Shown here piece after piece: positions 12,301 to 26,086 of a DNA stretch of 64,000 bases. The notes beneath the pieces are model-generated. The model saw only the letters and a program-made list of their open reading frames with translations, made no database searches and had not been told where the DNA came from. Made by a program: the position numbers and the translations under genes. Position 1 is the first letter of the stretch. Every line of letters begins with the position of its first letter. Source of the stretch: Pseudoneurospora amorphoporcata (taxonomy: Eukaryota; Ascomycota; Sordariomycetes; Sordariales; Sordariaceae). The stretch covers positions 1 to 64,000 of the forward strand of contig MU859068.1 in NCBI GenBank assembly GCA_033297205.1, read 5' to 3'.

Positions 12301-15300
12301 GCGCAAGTTCGGGTATGTAGTGACCGCTCCCAGGAGGGTGGTCTCGTACGAAGCTCCTTATTTTTGCCAGTCCCATATTGCGCGAAGAGAGGAGGGCCGG
12401 GGACGAAAATGCAGACAGCTCCATGCTTCAACGCCTTACTGCCGTATCAGTCAGTCACTGAAAAGAATGACCGGTGATTGCCCGATTGAAACGAACAGGA
12501 CGGTGATGTCGATATGAATGCACGTACCAGGCGTCGGGATGTGTCTGTCCAGACGTCGGAGTCGAGTTGGGGTGGGAAATGGAAGACACTTTCTATGGAG
12601 AGGCGGCGTGGTTACACCTGCACCCTTCTTGTTTGTTGATTGGACAATCTATGGCCCCTTCGAGTAGGCAGGCAACCGGAGCTATCAGGTGTGGTAAGGG
12701 TGTAGTGACCGGATCGTATGTAAGCTCTGAAGCATTTTTGTGTTTTCGTACGTCTGCCTTTCTCAACACCTTTGGTATGGGGCTGGAATCTCAGATACCC
12801 ATGGTATCAGTGATCCCTTGATGGCCATTCGCAGGGGATTCCGACCATTCTCAACGTCAAGTCCAATGATGTTCTTGTTGACGGCACCAACCGGATAACA
12901 TGACCATGGATATGAATGTCAAGGATGGCAAAGCCATTCACCTCGCTCGCTGGCCTTTGCTGGGAGCTGGGCTTGATCAGCCCTATTTACCACGGGCAAA
13001 GGACCTGTTGAACCGATGTGCTGCCCGACTGCCCCCAGAACCATGTGGCATTATCGCCTACCTCAAGAGCTCAGCGCCAGGCAGGAAACAACACATAACT
13101 GAGAGATCGGCAGTAAACGTGCTAAGACAGGATAGGGTGCAAGCATCACAGGTAGGTGGTCTACCTTGAAGTGTGATTGAACAATCTTCAAGCACCCTCA
13201 GGCGGCTGATCGCGGACAGACTGCCTGGACACTCAACAGTTAGGGGTCATGATATGCCGTCTGACACCAAGAGCACGGCTCATCATCTTGCCTTCGATTT
13301 GAGTGTCAAGTAATGACAAGGTATCTCAGCGTCATAAGCCCTCCGTGTTAGCCAAGCTTGTCACGTTCTGTTGTAACCAGACTCCAGACAGCCATTGGGT
13401 GAACTGTCTGTTTCCCAATCCATCTTGAGGCCCAACTTGTGCCGAAAGACTTGATACTTACCATCAAAGCGTGGTGTTGTACCGGCCGTGGCGGCTGTGT
13501 ACCTGCTCGTACCGTCTGGTGGAAGGTGCCCGGGAACCAACCGGGAAGCGGCTTGTCTGTCCTAGATAGGCCAAGCAGCTCATGAGTGCCTATAGCCAGG
13601 ACACGGATGAGTCACATTCGTTGTACCTCTAGCAGATATGCCGACCTACCTGGCATGTGTTGAGGGAGCAAGTGTTTGTGCCTAACAGCAGGTATACTAT
13701 GCCTGTATGCCCGGCGGAACTTGATGATTCGAGCTCCGTGCATGTAACAGCCATTGTTAGTGGCGGGCTCGACCTCCCGTAGATGCCGTACAGCGTAGAG
13801 GGTGGAAAGGGACCTGGATTCTGATGAAGGCGGACGAGTGCGGAGGCAGACATCGAGAACCGACGGCTCGCTAAGGGCAACAAGCAGGCAGAAGGAAAGC
13901 CCTGAATGATACTCTAGAACGTCTCGACTCATCGATGAGGAGACCGAGAGAGCCCTGGCGCATTAATGTCTGCATAGAATCGCGTCACATCCTGGTCCAG
14001 CTTCACACCCTCTAGAGATGGAATGGTGAACCAGCCAATCGTCGCCGGTGAACCTACTCCCGGGCTGGACAGAGACCTGTGACCGGTGAGGGCGGATCAT
14101 GACGAATACCTGGAAAAGCATCAGTGAATTGCCAGTACTTGTGATGACAAGGGCAGCGGCGAACGCTGATTGGATCCGGTGGATATCTCGCGCTGGGTAA
14201 AGGTCTCGGTAATGACAGCATCAACTGCTAACAGCTTGTGCTGTGATTTGGGGGAAGAAGTGTTAAGGTATTGTGATGGGGTGATGCATACCTCTCTCTC
14301 TCTCTCTTGCCTCTTTTCTGGGGCTGGCTGCTTTTCCTTAGCCATTCACGGAATTCGGAACAGGCAGGCCTGAGCAGGAGCATGGGGGACGAAGCGGGTG
14401 ACAGAAGAGAGACATACTGTGCGACAAGATGAGACCAAGGAGCGACTTCCTGCGCTGGCTTAGTAAAAGGACGGAGTATGCGCATCGGCAGCATCCGGGC
14501 CTAGAGGTAGGTGTGGTGGACGAAAGATGTGTGCGTATTAGTTCTGAGGGAAGCTGACGATGCTCGGCAGTTCCAATCATGTCGTCTCGTCATGTGCGAT
14601 TGAAAGTAAGGACAGACAGGAGCGAGTGGTTTCGTGGCTAGACTGGAATGGAGTGGGAAACTGCTGTTGAGTGCTGACAGGAATCGCCAAGTCCGTCGCG
14701 GTAGGCGATGTCCGGGTCTCGGCCCAAAATCAATGGGACTGGATTGCAAGTGTGAGGTGATGTGATCATATGGAAGGTATCATGACGGGAAGGAACCGAC
14801 GCCTGCAACTTCCTTTACCCCTCGGAACCCGTATTCTCCAGGATTGATGGAAAGAGCTTGGGGTCTACAATACAATGCTGGTATTGGACCGTATGGCTCG
14901 ATTTTGTCCCTGCGTTCTTCTCTCATATCAGTCGAAGTCGATTTCAGCTTGCAAAGCCAGAGAGGGCAGTTGCTGATGATTTCATGTCTACCTGGAGCTG
15001 GCACAGTGTTGAGTGAGAAGCACAAACAGAAGCCCTCGCTTAACCATGTGACTTGGTTCAAGTCAATCCCGAAGAAGAGCCGTGTTGGAGACGTGCAAAA
15101 TAAAGTACTGCGTCCATGAAGACATGAGTTCACTCTGTGACTTCCATTTTCAAGTTCATGGCTCCTTCCCATTCTGAGACCTTGACCGACGTTGAGGTTC
15201 TCGAAGTGAGTCCGTCTTGAGTACTATGTACAGTACTAGAGGTAGTCACGGTGCGGAGAAAGACGCCAAGGTGAATGGTGCAGTAAGAGACCACTCAAAA

Positions 15301-18300
15301 TGCGAGGATAAGTGGAGACATGTCGAGAGTTGGGGTGCTTTCGGTCGGCAACCCTGTTGCCGTCAACAGACGGAAGGAGAGCTTGGCGTTGGTTTCCGAT
15401 CGCACTTGTCCCATTTCAACCTTCCAGCGAGATGGACGGACGCTTCTCTCTTTTCTCATCAAAGTCTTATCTTCCTCTTTCGACTGGGCCAATCATAGGA
15501 GGGAATACCTAGCAGCTTCCGGTTTAGAGGTACCTCCCCGCGGCCTGCCGTCAGGTTGTTCGGGTTGAGAGTTTCCTCGACAGACAGACGGGATCTGAGC
15601 TCGTCTTTCCCACCTTTTCGACCACCCGTCTCGGTCAGGATGGATCGGAGTGATCTTCGTCTGCATCTTCGTCCATGGCGCCTCACGACACGTTTGGATT
15701 TTCGGATCAACATGCATGGGCGATCAGCTTACAGAACCAATTGCCTCTCTCCCATCTCCCTCCCGGTCTCAAACCCTTCTCTCTTCTGGCGAACGTCAGG
15801 GTAGGCATCCGAGCGGGTAATTTTTGCCTCATCCAAACAAGGAACCAAGTCATCTTCTAATTGACTTTCCAGGTACTCTAGACGCGATATGGCCTCGTTG
15901 CGGCAGTGGTTGCAACGACATGTGTTACCTCCAGCCCATGACCTTTGCATTCTGTTGGTTCATTGGCATGGACGGTGGTGGTCACTGAACATGCGACGTT
16001 CAGAGAGAAAAATGGCATCTCAGTTACCCAATGTGGGCGTGTTCATGCATCCCTACCAGGTACCATCCAGTGGATGCACCGCTGGAGAGAGGTGAGACAG
16101 CCAGAGCTAAGTAGCAGACTCCGTCGTCCCCAGGGCAGTCCGTCAGAGTCAAACAGGTACATACAGTCCCAACCCGGCCTGACGCCTACGCTAATTTCAT
16201 CTTTTTTAGTGGGTTTGACCATGTTTGGCAGTGGGCTTGACCAAGGTACCTAGAGGTGTCAACCTTAGTCCGATGGGAATACCTTCACTTTTTATGGCAG
16301 CACTTGCACCAAATCCACCCATCACCACGGCCATCATCAATATCACCATTACCATCTTCACCACCATTGTTGCCAAACCGTCGTTACAATCCATGTTTCC
16401 CACGCAAGGACCCTGGAGTTGTCAAAAGCCGGGGAGTGATGTGTCACATGGCACAGATCTCTTTTGCAGCGAGGGAGGTATGGGAAAACATGGGGTGCGC
16501 CAGAAACAAGCCCCGAAGGCGTTTTTTGTGTTCCAACCATCCGCCCAGCAGGCTTGCAGACTGCTTTACTGCCATGCTGACATTGTGTAGTACTGCTGCT
16601 TCTGCTGCCCCTGCCGGCCCAGTTGCCAGCCTGCCAGCCTGCTCTGCTGGATTCAGGTGCAGTGTTTCTGAAGATTGGTGTGTGGAATGGCCCATGAAAC
16701 CGGCATTCAGCGCATTCTAGAAGAACAAACATCTGCTGCACTCACAAAATATTTCGCCTTGTGCGCTTCTTGTTTGAGCCGGAACCTGGACGCCAACACA
16801 ACCTGAGCCGTTTCGTTAAGCGGCCCGAACCGATCGCTGAGGCAGTCATGATACCGGTACTTCATTGAGAAGAAGGCCTGTTACTACTATAATCTCTTCA
16901 TCTGCCAAGTCTCACCGGCTTCCGTATGGCCAGTTTCAACGACTCCCAAGATAATACAATACAACAACCCTCATCCGATATTGCTATCGTCGAAACAGGA
17001 GCGCAAAGGCATGCCACTCACTCTAATTACCCCGGATCAGCTAGAAAAACGACCTGCTTCCTCAAGGACAAGCACTTCTTCCAAGTACCTCTATTGTCAT
17101 CCTGTGCAAGTCCTCAGCCAATCACTGGCCGAACCTGCCTGAACCCCCCGGGTAGCAGACGAAACGGCCGAAAGAATATCTCATCTGAAACAATTGGATG
17201 AACCTTTTGCCCCCTTCCGCTATGGAGTCATAGGAGCGCTCTACGCCAGCAGGCCTAGCGCCAGCCTCGGGTTTGGTGGCTGGACACATGCATCTATTCG
17301 AAGAAAGACGGGAACCTGCACAAACGACCTCCTGCCTTTCGTCCACTCACCCCTTCCTTTTGGATCGGCAGCATCAGCTCATATCTAGGTGGCCACGCGA
17401 TAGAGCAACCATCGGATCAGCAGCGGCAGCAGCAGCAGCAAGGAGAATAGTACCGGTACGGCCAAGTCAAGCTTTGGCGAAGGGGGGAAAGAACGGCCGA
17501 GCGGTATTTTCGTCCGTGCCTCCCAGATTGATCATTCGTCTCCCCCTGCTTTCCGTCTCGCTGGACCTTCAGTCATGGGGTACCAAGGGTGGTCCCAACA
17601 TAGTAGGACATGATTGGATCCCACTGCTGAAACGGGCAAATCCAATGGGTCATGGAGCAAAACAAACTTCCCTCAGCCCAGCTGCTGACCTTCCTACCGC
17701 AGAGCATCCCCTTACTCGTCTCGTCTTTGGTGTGTGGGGGCAGAAGGAGGCAGGACACCGAAAACTACCTTTCCGGGCCCCGGGCAGTTTGCATGCTCTC
17801 TCGATGGCGTGCATCACGATCCCGGTAACGGACGTATCGCCCGGGCCACTCCAACGGCTGTGTCTGAAGGGGTGCCCATTCAAATCTGCCTGTGAGGCTC
17901 CACGTCGGGATCGTGGCCGAGAGGTTTTTGGAAACAGAAAAGAGGCATATTTGGGCCCGTGTCTCGAAGAGGAACTACATCGTCGACTGTATACCTCACG
18001 TGTCGGTACAAGGGGCCCCGCTCCATCGAGTAAGACAGTCCTGTATGGCCTTGATTTGGTCTCCCTGCAAGAGCTTTGTTCGGCCGTTGCCGAACACGTC
18101 AAACCTATAGGGCCGAAAGCTGAAGGCGTGCTGCATTTATGGACTGGGCCTTCAGCTCTGCGCTGGCACGTCGGTACTGCAATACGGAATTTCCCTTCCT
18201 CTGGCTGACAATGTCTGGTTCATTGGGGTTGGACCTTGGCCTGACCCTGTTCTCACCTTTCCGCCTCTTCATCACCGACGCCTGACTTTGAGTGATGCAG

Positions 18301-21300
18301 GAAGTCAGCCAAAGAACTGCGCAGGCGAACTTACTGCAGCAATCTACCCTGATGAAGCAGTACTGGGCTTAAGGACTGGGACATCCGATTAGGGTGGCAG
18401 GATTCCAACTCTCAATGGCCCAAAGCCTGTCAACCGTCTGCACTTACCCGTCTCTGGGGCATCACTCCTTGCCCTGCGGGTTTCTCTTCTAATCAAAACA
18501 GATGTTTGTGGCGCATTGTAGAAGTCCTTGGAGGAAGGATACGTGCATACCCTGATGCATAGAAGACGAGGTTTCCAAAGAAGCCAGCAGAGAAGCTATT
18601 TACCCTGGCGCGGAACCTTTTGATACCTCGACCTCAAAATTGCGGATGTTTATCACTGGCAAATACGGGTACTTACGGTATTGCGGTGGATACCACTCAG
18701 CCTTTCGAGGTTAACGATGAGGGAAGTGAAAGATCAGGACCTTTTGAGGCAGCACCATCATCACTACATTGCCCAACTGTCACCTCACCTAGAAATGTTT
18801 GGTGGATTTTTGCTTTCTTTCCTTGCTTGCCCAAGAAATATGCATTGCCTTCTTTGTAGAAAGCACATCAACCGTGCTGACATCCCGGTCGACGATCAAG
18901 TTATCGGTTAAGACAAGAGGAAGTGTTGGTTTGCGACTCGAGCGGCCCCCTGCTTTGAAGTCTTGCGTAGCGTTTTCGATTCACTCATCGGAGTAGGCTT
19001 ATGGGGGGCCCTCTGCCCAGACTCACACGTGGGCTTCCACCGGTCATCATACTCTCTGGCTGCTACTGCATAGAGATGCCAACCAAAAGCGTGGTCCACC
19101 TAATCGCCTCGTCTGAGGAAGGACATCAGGCTTTGTCTTAAGATAAAAAGACCAGGGACTCTTGACTTCTCTCCGCATCCATGTGTCCCATCGTCGTTGT
19201 CTCAAACCCCTGCGCTACCCATCTTGTTCGTGTTTGAACTTAAGAAGGTATAGCTATCCCTTCTGACCATCCCATCCTGCATCTTTTGGGTTTCCCTTTA
19301 CTCTACGAGCTCTTTGGCGTTCTGAGAGCCCTAACCTGGAGATACACACACACACACTGCCTGTACGACTCGCCGCTGTGCTGGACGTACTTCCGAACGA
19401 ACTTCCGCACTCCCTTCGTTCTTCTTTCCATCTCTGTACGAGCCTCTTCAAGCCACCGCACCCGGGGTCCCATCGAGGGCACTAGAAAGTCACCTATTTG
19501 CGATCCTGCACTCGACCAGATAGTACGGCGTCATTGCCTTGGTTCATCAGGTGAAGGCACGCTGGAAACAGCCTAGGATTGCAGTCGTCATCGTCGCTTG
19601 GAAACATACGGTCGAGGAAAGTTTCTAAACAAGTTAGCCACACCTACGGCATCACCGAGCGAACCTCCAGAGCGATTTCGTTTTCCGACTTTCACATCTC
19701 CGCAAGATCATCGGCAAGCCTCTCTTCTACCGCGCCGTATTTTCCGCAAGCGATAACCTGGCGGCCAGCCGACGTGCCCATCTCGCAAAGACATCAGACG
19801 ATAATCTGAGGGCCAAGAAAAGATTTGAACAAGGTAAGCTGAAGATGACGAGGATCACAGATAATGTGTTTCCGCAGCCCGTTCCCTTTTTTTTTTTTTT
19901 TTTTTTGACCTCCATCCTTCCTCGTTTCCTCGCTGTCGGTCGGAACCCTGCTTGGAAGGACCGATGAACCCGGGGTTGTGGTTCCCGGCTGCAGCGACCA
20001 CTCTTCCTGCACATATTATCACTTTGAGCAATCGGAGCGGACATTGGTCACGTAGGACAAGCACTGATCCCGACCAAGGTACACACCCTTATTCTCTGAC
20101 TTGCATGTTAGTGCATCACCCCTTCTACAACGCCGTTCGTGATGGCCGGGCTCCAAGCCTTCGCTGCGATCCCGCCAAGAATTTGGGAGGTCGAGCCAGC
20201 TATGGGGAGCTAGGGGCATAGGTCGGAGAAAAGGACTGCAGCTCTCTCCAATAACATCAAGTTTATGGATTTGGAAGACAGCTTTGAGCCTGGAATCTCG
20301 TGAGCGCTGGATACAGACTCAGATTACATCTCGGGCCATCTGGTCCATTCGTCATTTTCTGTGCCGGCGGGCTGGTCCTCTCGCGTCCTGTCCACGTTCT
20401 TGCCCGTGCCCTCCTCTTATATATCTGCCCATACAAGCCTATACTGGACCTCCCTTCGTGGTGTATCCCAACCACTTGATCAGTTATGCTAATAGGACCT
20501 CTTTTTCTGACGTTAGGTTTTCACGAAGCAAGCACCAACCGCTGTTTTCTCGTCGCTGTACAGGGGGGTGTAGATTGACCGCTTGGCATGACAGGGGCGC
20601 ATATCAAGGTCAGTCAACCAATCAAACCCTCAACCAAGTTATAGCAAGCCACATGGGAATCGGAAAGAAATACACTCTGAGCTATTGAGTCGAGAACCAA
20701 GAGGATGAAGGAAACAACAGAAGAAGAAGAAAAAGAGGAGGGAGAAGATGAGGACAAGCAATGGAATCGAGGCACGACCTCTGGATCCCCTTTTACCTGG
20801 ACACTCGCAACTTGCGCTCTTTTCCTCTTGCGACTCGCCTGGGAGGTCTGAATCCCCAATTGGAGCGCGAGAATGACCTCTCTTTCCCACTATGTTTCGG
20901 GGCAGCCCTGGCACTATAGCCGAAAAGATTCACTAACTTACTCCCGGAGAGGGGACTTCTATAGGGAACGCACTCACTAGCGAACTTCCTTACTCACGAG
21001 CCTCGTATGAATCCGCCGCTTTCAAAGGTAAATACGCATTCCATCAAATTCACGTTCCTTTTTCCATCAAATTCTTGATACTACATGGTCTTGTTTTGCG
21101 TTGCCTGCCTATCCCATCCGACCCTTGATTCTTGCGGCCACTACGGCCGTATGCAGCACCCTCGACCTGGACACTCCGGCGATCGAACCAGACGACAGTT
21201 ATCTGTACCGCATGCGAAATCTTACTCGGCGGGACCGGGGCCAGGGCGATGGCATCAATATAAGCGCAATCAAGACGAATAAGCCGAATTTTCCACCACC

Positions 21301-22773
21301 GATACGCGGCTAGCCATGAGAAAAGGCAACGGGACGCGCTGGAACATGGAATGAATTTGTTCGATCCTGAAGGTTAGTGAAAGGTTATTTTGATGATCAT
21401 ATCCCTCACCTCCTGCACAATTTTCACGTCTTTCGGCCTTTCCCGGCTTTGTCTTGGGTCTTTTTTTCGGCAAGGCTTGCACATCGACTCCATACCTGGC
21501 CGCCAGTGCGTTCCGTCCCGCTCGTCTAGCTCGTATTAGTCCGGCCCACCTGGTCGCTGTTGCGGCCTCTCGCTGGCTGGAGAATGCCCTGGCTCGCAGT
21601 CTATGGGGTTTCCCAAGCTCCAGACGTCTCTAGTTTTTGTCTTGGGCAAGCGCTCTCGGGAAAAGGTTGGAAGATCCGAAGGCACCATCAGAGCATCAGT
21701 TGAAAGGAACAAGATGGTGCAGCTCTGGACGCGTTTTGTGCGACGGCAGGGTTCCATCCCGATCGTTTGAGGGGCAATCCTACGAAGCGAATCCCGTGTT
21801 GCTCTTGTTCCGACTGGTCTAGCCGGGCCAAAGACGGCCAACTGCAAGCTCACTGTTTAGGACTCGATGTATCTCTGCATGGCAGGCGGTACTTGCTTGT
21901 ACCACTATGTGTGTACTTGCAGCAGTCCCATCAACCATCCTCTCTGCCTGCCAGCCTGCCTCTCGTCTCTGACTCCCCTGTTGCCGTTGCGCGGCTAAGG
22001 GCACTGTCTGGGTACTATGTACCTAAGCTCTGCTTACATACACCCTAGCATGTCAAAAGACGGGATGAGACTGGACGAGGCATGGCAACAACAGTGCAGC
22101 TCAGCGAGCAAACATCATGTTGCCTCCCACTTTGGCCCAGACGGTTTGCGTCCCTGCTCTATCCCGTCTTCGAAATGCCTCGAATTTTTCTATTTTCCCT
22201 TCCATCGGCACGTCTCGCTCCCGTTATGTTATCTCCCTTCCAGCCCCCTTGTTTCGTTAACTGTCACCGATGCGACTCGTTTTAGGTAGCATTATAGCAT
22301 GGCGACTGTGCATTCGCTAACATTTCCTCTTCCGGCTTGTTTTAGGCTCTCCGATCAATCCCAATGGCTCCTATAGCCCGGTAATGGTCATGGCCAAGCA
22401 ACGGCATCATCACTTAGCTCAATGATCCTCCAGTTGTCTGCAACCGCATCCATATCCGCTTACATAGCTGATGGGTACATCACCATGAGCTTCTTCTTGC
22501 GGTGCTACTGCCTTCTTGTCATGTTGCACCCCGCAGGACCGATTAGGACCGCTCAATGAACACCTTCCCCTGCCTAGAAACGGCAGGCAACGGATTTGTC
22601 TTTGGCTTTTTCATCACTTCAAGCCTTGCTTGCTTGCCTCATCTCGTTGCTGCTTGCTGTCGGACAGATGATATGGGACAAGAGGGGAATGGAAGCATAT
22701 GACATGCCCAGGGAATCAGATGAAACCAAAAGGGGCAGTCCGCAAAGAAATCTCACTGACGCTGTATTTTTAG
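9348..22773. other. 13-kb gene desert upstream of vib-1
   Basis: No reading frame here shows a domain, a clean start or consistent codon use. The longest (plus 17273-18208, 311 aa) is a mix of frames without recognisable structure. The base composition is balanced, not AT-rich, so this does not look like heavily RIP-mutated relic DNA. It probably holds the regulatory region and the upstream transcribed part of vib-1, possibly with non-coding RNAs. A poly(T) run lies at 19887-19906. An 18-bp sequence recurs at 11059 and 21870. Confidence 0.5.
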
Positions 22774-25700
22774 CAGGACTTTGGGCCGTCTGCCGAGCTT
22801 GACTACGGTCTCGACATCCCCCCAACCACAGCCGACATGCGGTAAGTGACTACAAAAGCTTTCTTACGATTCGAATCATTGGCTGTGCACCATTGTTTTC
22901 TCCTTCACTTTCTTTTCGCACCCTCGTGAGTGGAGGATCAAATCGCATCTTAGTGTCATCGTTCACATTGGCACTGTCCAGTTTTCTGCATCATACGGTG
23001 GTAGTATGACAGTGGGTGGTCTGTCAAGGTAACTTTGGTTCGTATCCATACCTTACCTTTACCTCACCGAAGTATCATTTTCACGAACTGTACAAGGGCA
23101 ACGGGCTGGTTAAACATACCTGGCATGGTGTGTAGTCGTCCTGCATTCTACCCGGCCTCTTTCCTTATTCCATCATTCTTCAGCACCAGTTAGCTACCCT
23201 TGCCCGCCTCCTACCCTTGCCATTTACACTGAAGCTCCCGCAACCCAAGTGTGCGCGGAGTGGAGCGAAGGAACGGGTAACTAAGCTCCTGCCAGCGTTA
23301 AAAGCCATATCGCGGTCCGCTCTCCGCACACACTTTCCCAGTTCTTAGTCTTGTCTCTCCGCCTGCCCCGATCTCCCCGTCACGAACGCCGTTACCATCA
23401 CGGCTATCTCATATTACACGAGCTACCAGTTTTGAGTTACCCTACCTCACCTCACATCAAGACCGCCGGCTGCTACCGTTACCCGGTTTCCAAATTTCAC
23501 TCATCTTTCTCCGCCCCCTCCGCCTTCTCGGCTTCTTCCCGTTCACCACTGGCAGGTAGCTTGCGGCAGCACTGAGAAAAAGAGCAATACCTCTACTTTC
23601 CGGCCCCTCTTGTTGTCATCCATCACTCGTCAACGACTACACCATCGATAAGAACCATTGTCGTTAGTGGCAGGAGAGACGAGGCATAGGATCAAAGCAG
23701 AGAAAAACATGGGTACTTGCTTTCGGCGCTAGATCTGCCTCATCGCAGTTTACGGCCTATCAGCAAGTTAGAGTACCCAGATTACTGCCCTCGCCATTGT
23801 TGTCGCTCTCGTTCGATCTACATCCACTTGCGCAAGTTGCCCTGCCGCAAGGCGCTGTGTTCGCGCTTCCGATCCTGTCGGCATCGCTAGTCGTGCAACG
23901 CCAAGTGTTGGCAGTACAACCAGAGAGTTGTGGGAGCAACCGTAGCCCCGTCCTACAGGCGCACTTGTGTCTCGCATGGGAAACCTGAACGCTGCATCAA
24001 AGTACACAGCGTTCAGGTTGCGAGAATCTGCGAGCATTGGTAGCTAGATATGCCTGGTGCGCGAAGACTGAGTGCCAGCCAGTCAAGCCAGCCAGTCTGA
24101 GCAAGCAAAGCAGCGTGAAGCACCTGGTCAGGCAAGCAGGAGCTTTGTACCGTCGAGGTGCACAACAGGCAGACACATCAAGTCCGGGGTGGTTGGCTTC
24201 TCGGCAATCTAGCCACAGCAAGACGCTCTACAGTCAAAGGTACCTGTTGCTAACCCATCCGCTCTTCTCGCGCAAACAGCTATACAGACAATACCGCGTC
24301 GCTGTCGACGATCGAGGCGCCGCCTCAGCCTTCCTTCATAAACCTGAACCCCCTATCGATCCCTCCACCAACCAGCTACACTGAGGGAGGTGGCCACGGT
24401 TATTTCCCTACCGCTCCCACTGTTTATTCCACCAGCCTAGACGTCAGGCCTCGACTGGGCTCCAAGTATGTGTCACCTCTCCCCTCGTTCTTGAGCCTCC
24501 ATGTCAAACATTTCCCCCTTAGCACCACCTCCGTCTATCGTGCCATGGAACACCACCCCTTTCCCGAGGCTTACACGCCGACTAGTAGCACCTCTGCCTC
24601 GGGCATGGCACATGCCCCTCGATCCAACGCACTGCCGCACCCAGGCTCCCAGCTCAGCATTCGAGACAGCTACGCAACCACGACACCAACCTTCAGAAGG
24701 CAGGACCATCATATTCCACGCTCCCCATCCTTCGGCGGCATAACCTCGAGACGGCATCCACTATCGCCCACCCCTAGTCCGGCAACCTACAACACACACA
24801 GGATGGACGGCACATACGGGTCAAAGACCCAACCAAACATACCCCCCCTTACCAGCATTGTCGAGTGCGGTGTTCTCTCATATGGCGGTCCTCAAAACGG
24901 TCCTCAAGCAACACCCATCAAGGTGGAGATTACCGGCATCATTGACAAGGGATTTTTCCTTGCTGAGGAACAGTGGACCTGCTACAGGCGCAACTACTTT
25001 TCCTGTGTTTGCTCCTTCTCTTTGACCCCCAACCTTCCCAACACGGAGATCCAATTTGTTCAGACTGGATCGCCACAGCCTTATATAGTCTATGGCTTTG
25101 CCATGTCTATATCTGCAGCTGTAGCCGACAGCGACAACCAAACGATCGAGCTGGTTCAACACACGCCAAAGCGAGACAAGGGACCGGTTGCCAAGCCCGA
25201 GAAAGTCCGGTTGCTACCAAAGCCGGCTCAACAAACCCACCACCCGCTGAGCGGAATGTACAGCAACCCCGACGGAAGCCTATCCTCATCCAGAGCATAC
25301 GACCACCAGCCATACGGTCAACAACAAAGCCCTCTCCCAACTGAGCATACCTTTGAGCGTATACAGTTCAAGCAGGCCACGGCGAACAATGGCAAGAGAA
25401 GGGCTGCTCAACAATACTACCACCTCATCGTCGAGCTGTGGGCTGATGTTGGAAACCAGAATGGGGCAGAAAACTACATCAAGGTAGCATACAGAAAGTC
25501 AGCCAAGATGATTGTCCGCGGTCGGTCTCCAGGTCACTATCAGAATGAGAGGAGAGGAAGCACTAGCAGCGGACCAGGGGGTTCCGGCGCCGGTAGCATC
25601 GGCGGCGGTTACTCTTCAATCCTCGGACCTGGTGGCGATTACCACCCTGGTGGCTCGATGCTCCCTGGCGGCTTCGCGCAGTTTGGTGACCCGAGAGGAG

Positions 25701-26086
25701 GCTATGGAGCACGACATCACCATGAGATTACCATGGAGCCCATGATGTCCCATGACGAAGCCAAGTCGATGACGGAACACAAGGGATACCAATACTTCCC
25801 CGCAACGATCTACGAGAATGAGCATGCCGACCCAAGACATCAACAGGTTGAACTGTTCTCCCACAGTCGCACGGAGGCAGAGAGCAACACTGTTCCCTCA
25901 ATGTCCAGCGGTTATGATCCGACAAAAGTCAAGCCTGAGGGGGAGAACGGCCTTCCCAGTATGTTTTATCCACCAGTCAGCTCATACTACTCGCAGGCAC
26001 GGTGCGGAAGATTTGAGGGCAAGAGCAGCTCTAGTGGGTACTACCCCAGCAGCATTCCGCCATCTTCGACAATGAACATGACATAG
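22774..26086 (+). CDS. vib-1: VIB-1 / XprG-type NDT80 (PhoG) transcription factor, 5' end incomplete
   Basis: Readable exons: 22774-22841, 24280-24465 and 24523-26086. The first exon follows a TTTTTAG acceptor and encodes DFGPSAELDYGLDIPPTTAD before the in-frame ATG at 22837; an exon or exons further upstream may add residues. From that ATG the protein is 584 aa. Intron 1 is 1438 nt (GTAAGT ... CAAACAG) and intron 2 is 57 nt (GTATGT ... CCTTAG); both keep frame. Roughly residues 168-402 form the NDT80/PhoG DNA-binding domain (SIVECGVLSYGGP, WTCYRRNYFSCVCSF, YYHLIVELWADVG). The tail is Gly/Ser/His-rich. In Neurospora VIB-1 is a nuclear activator of heterokaryon-incompatibility genes and extracellular proteases; Aspergillus XprG is the orthologue. 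The identification is strong, the start is not. Confidence 0.88.
23982..24019. other. perfect 13-bp hairpin inside vib-1 intron 1
   Basis: AACCTGAACGCTG at 23982-23994 is exactly complementary to 24007-24019, with a 12-nt loop. Its role is unknown. Confidence 0.85.

Noticed and set aside
17273..18208. 311-codon plus-strand frame in the vib-1 upstream region
   Set aside because: Random-looking composition, no start context, no motif, and overlapping minus-strand frames of similar length. An open frame of this size can arise by chance in GC-balanced DNA.
21101..21313. Possible upstream vib-1 exon encoding DLDTPAIEPDDSYLYRMRN
   Set aside because: It reads somewhat protein-like, but I found no donor site that would join it in frame to the exon at 22774. 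Not annotated without transcript data.
24470..24522. ATG at 24470 as start of vib-1
   Set aside because: This ATG lies inside a 57-nt intron (24466-24522) with good GTATGT and CCTTAG ends. The upstream exon 24280-24465 reads as coding in the same frame.
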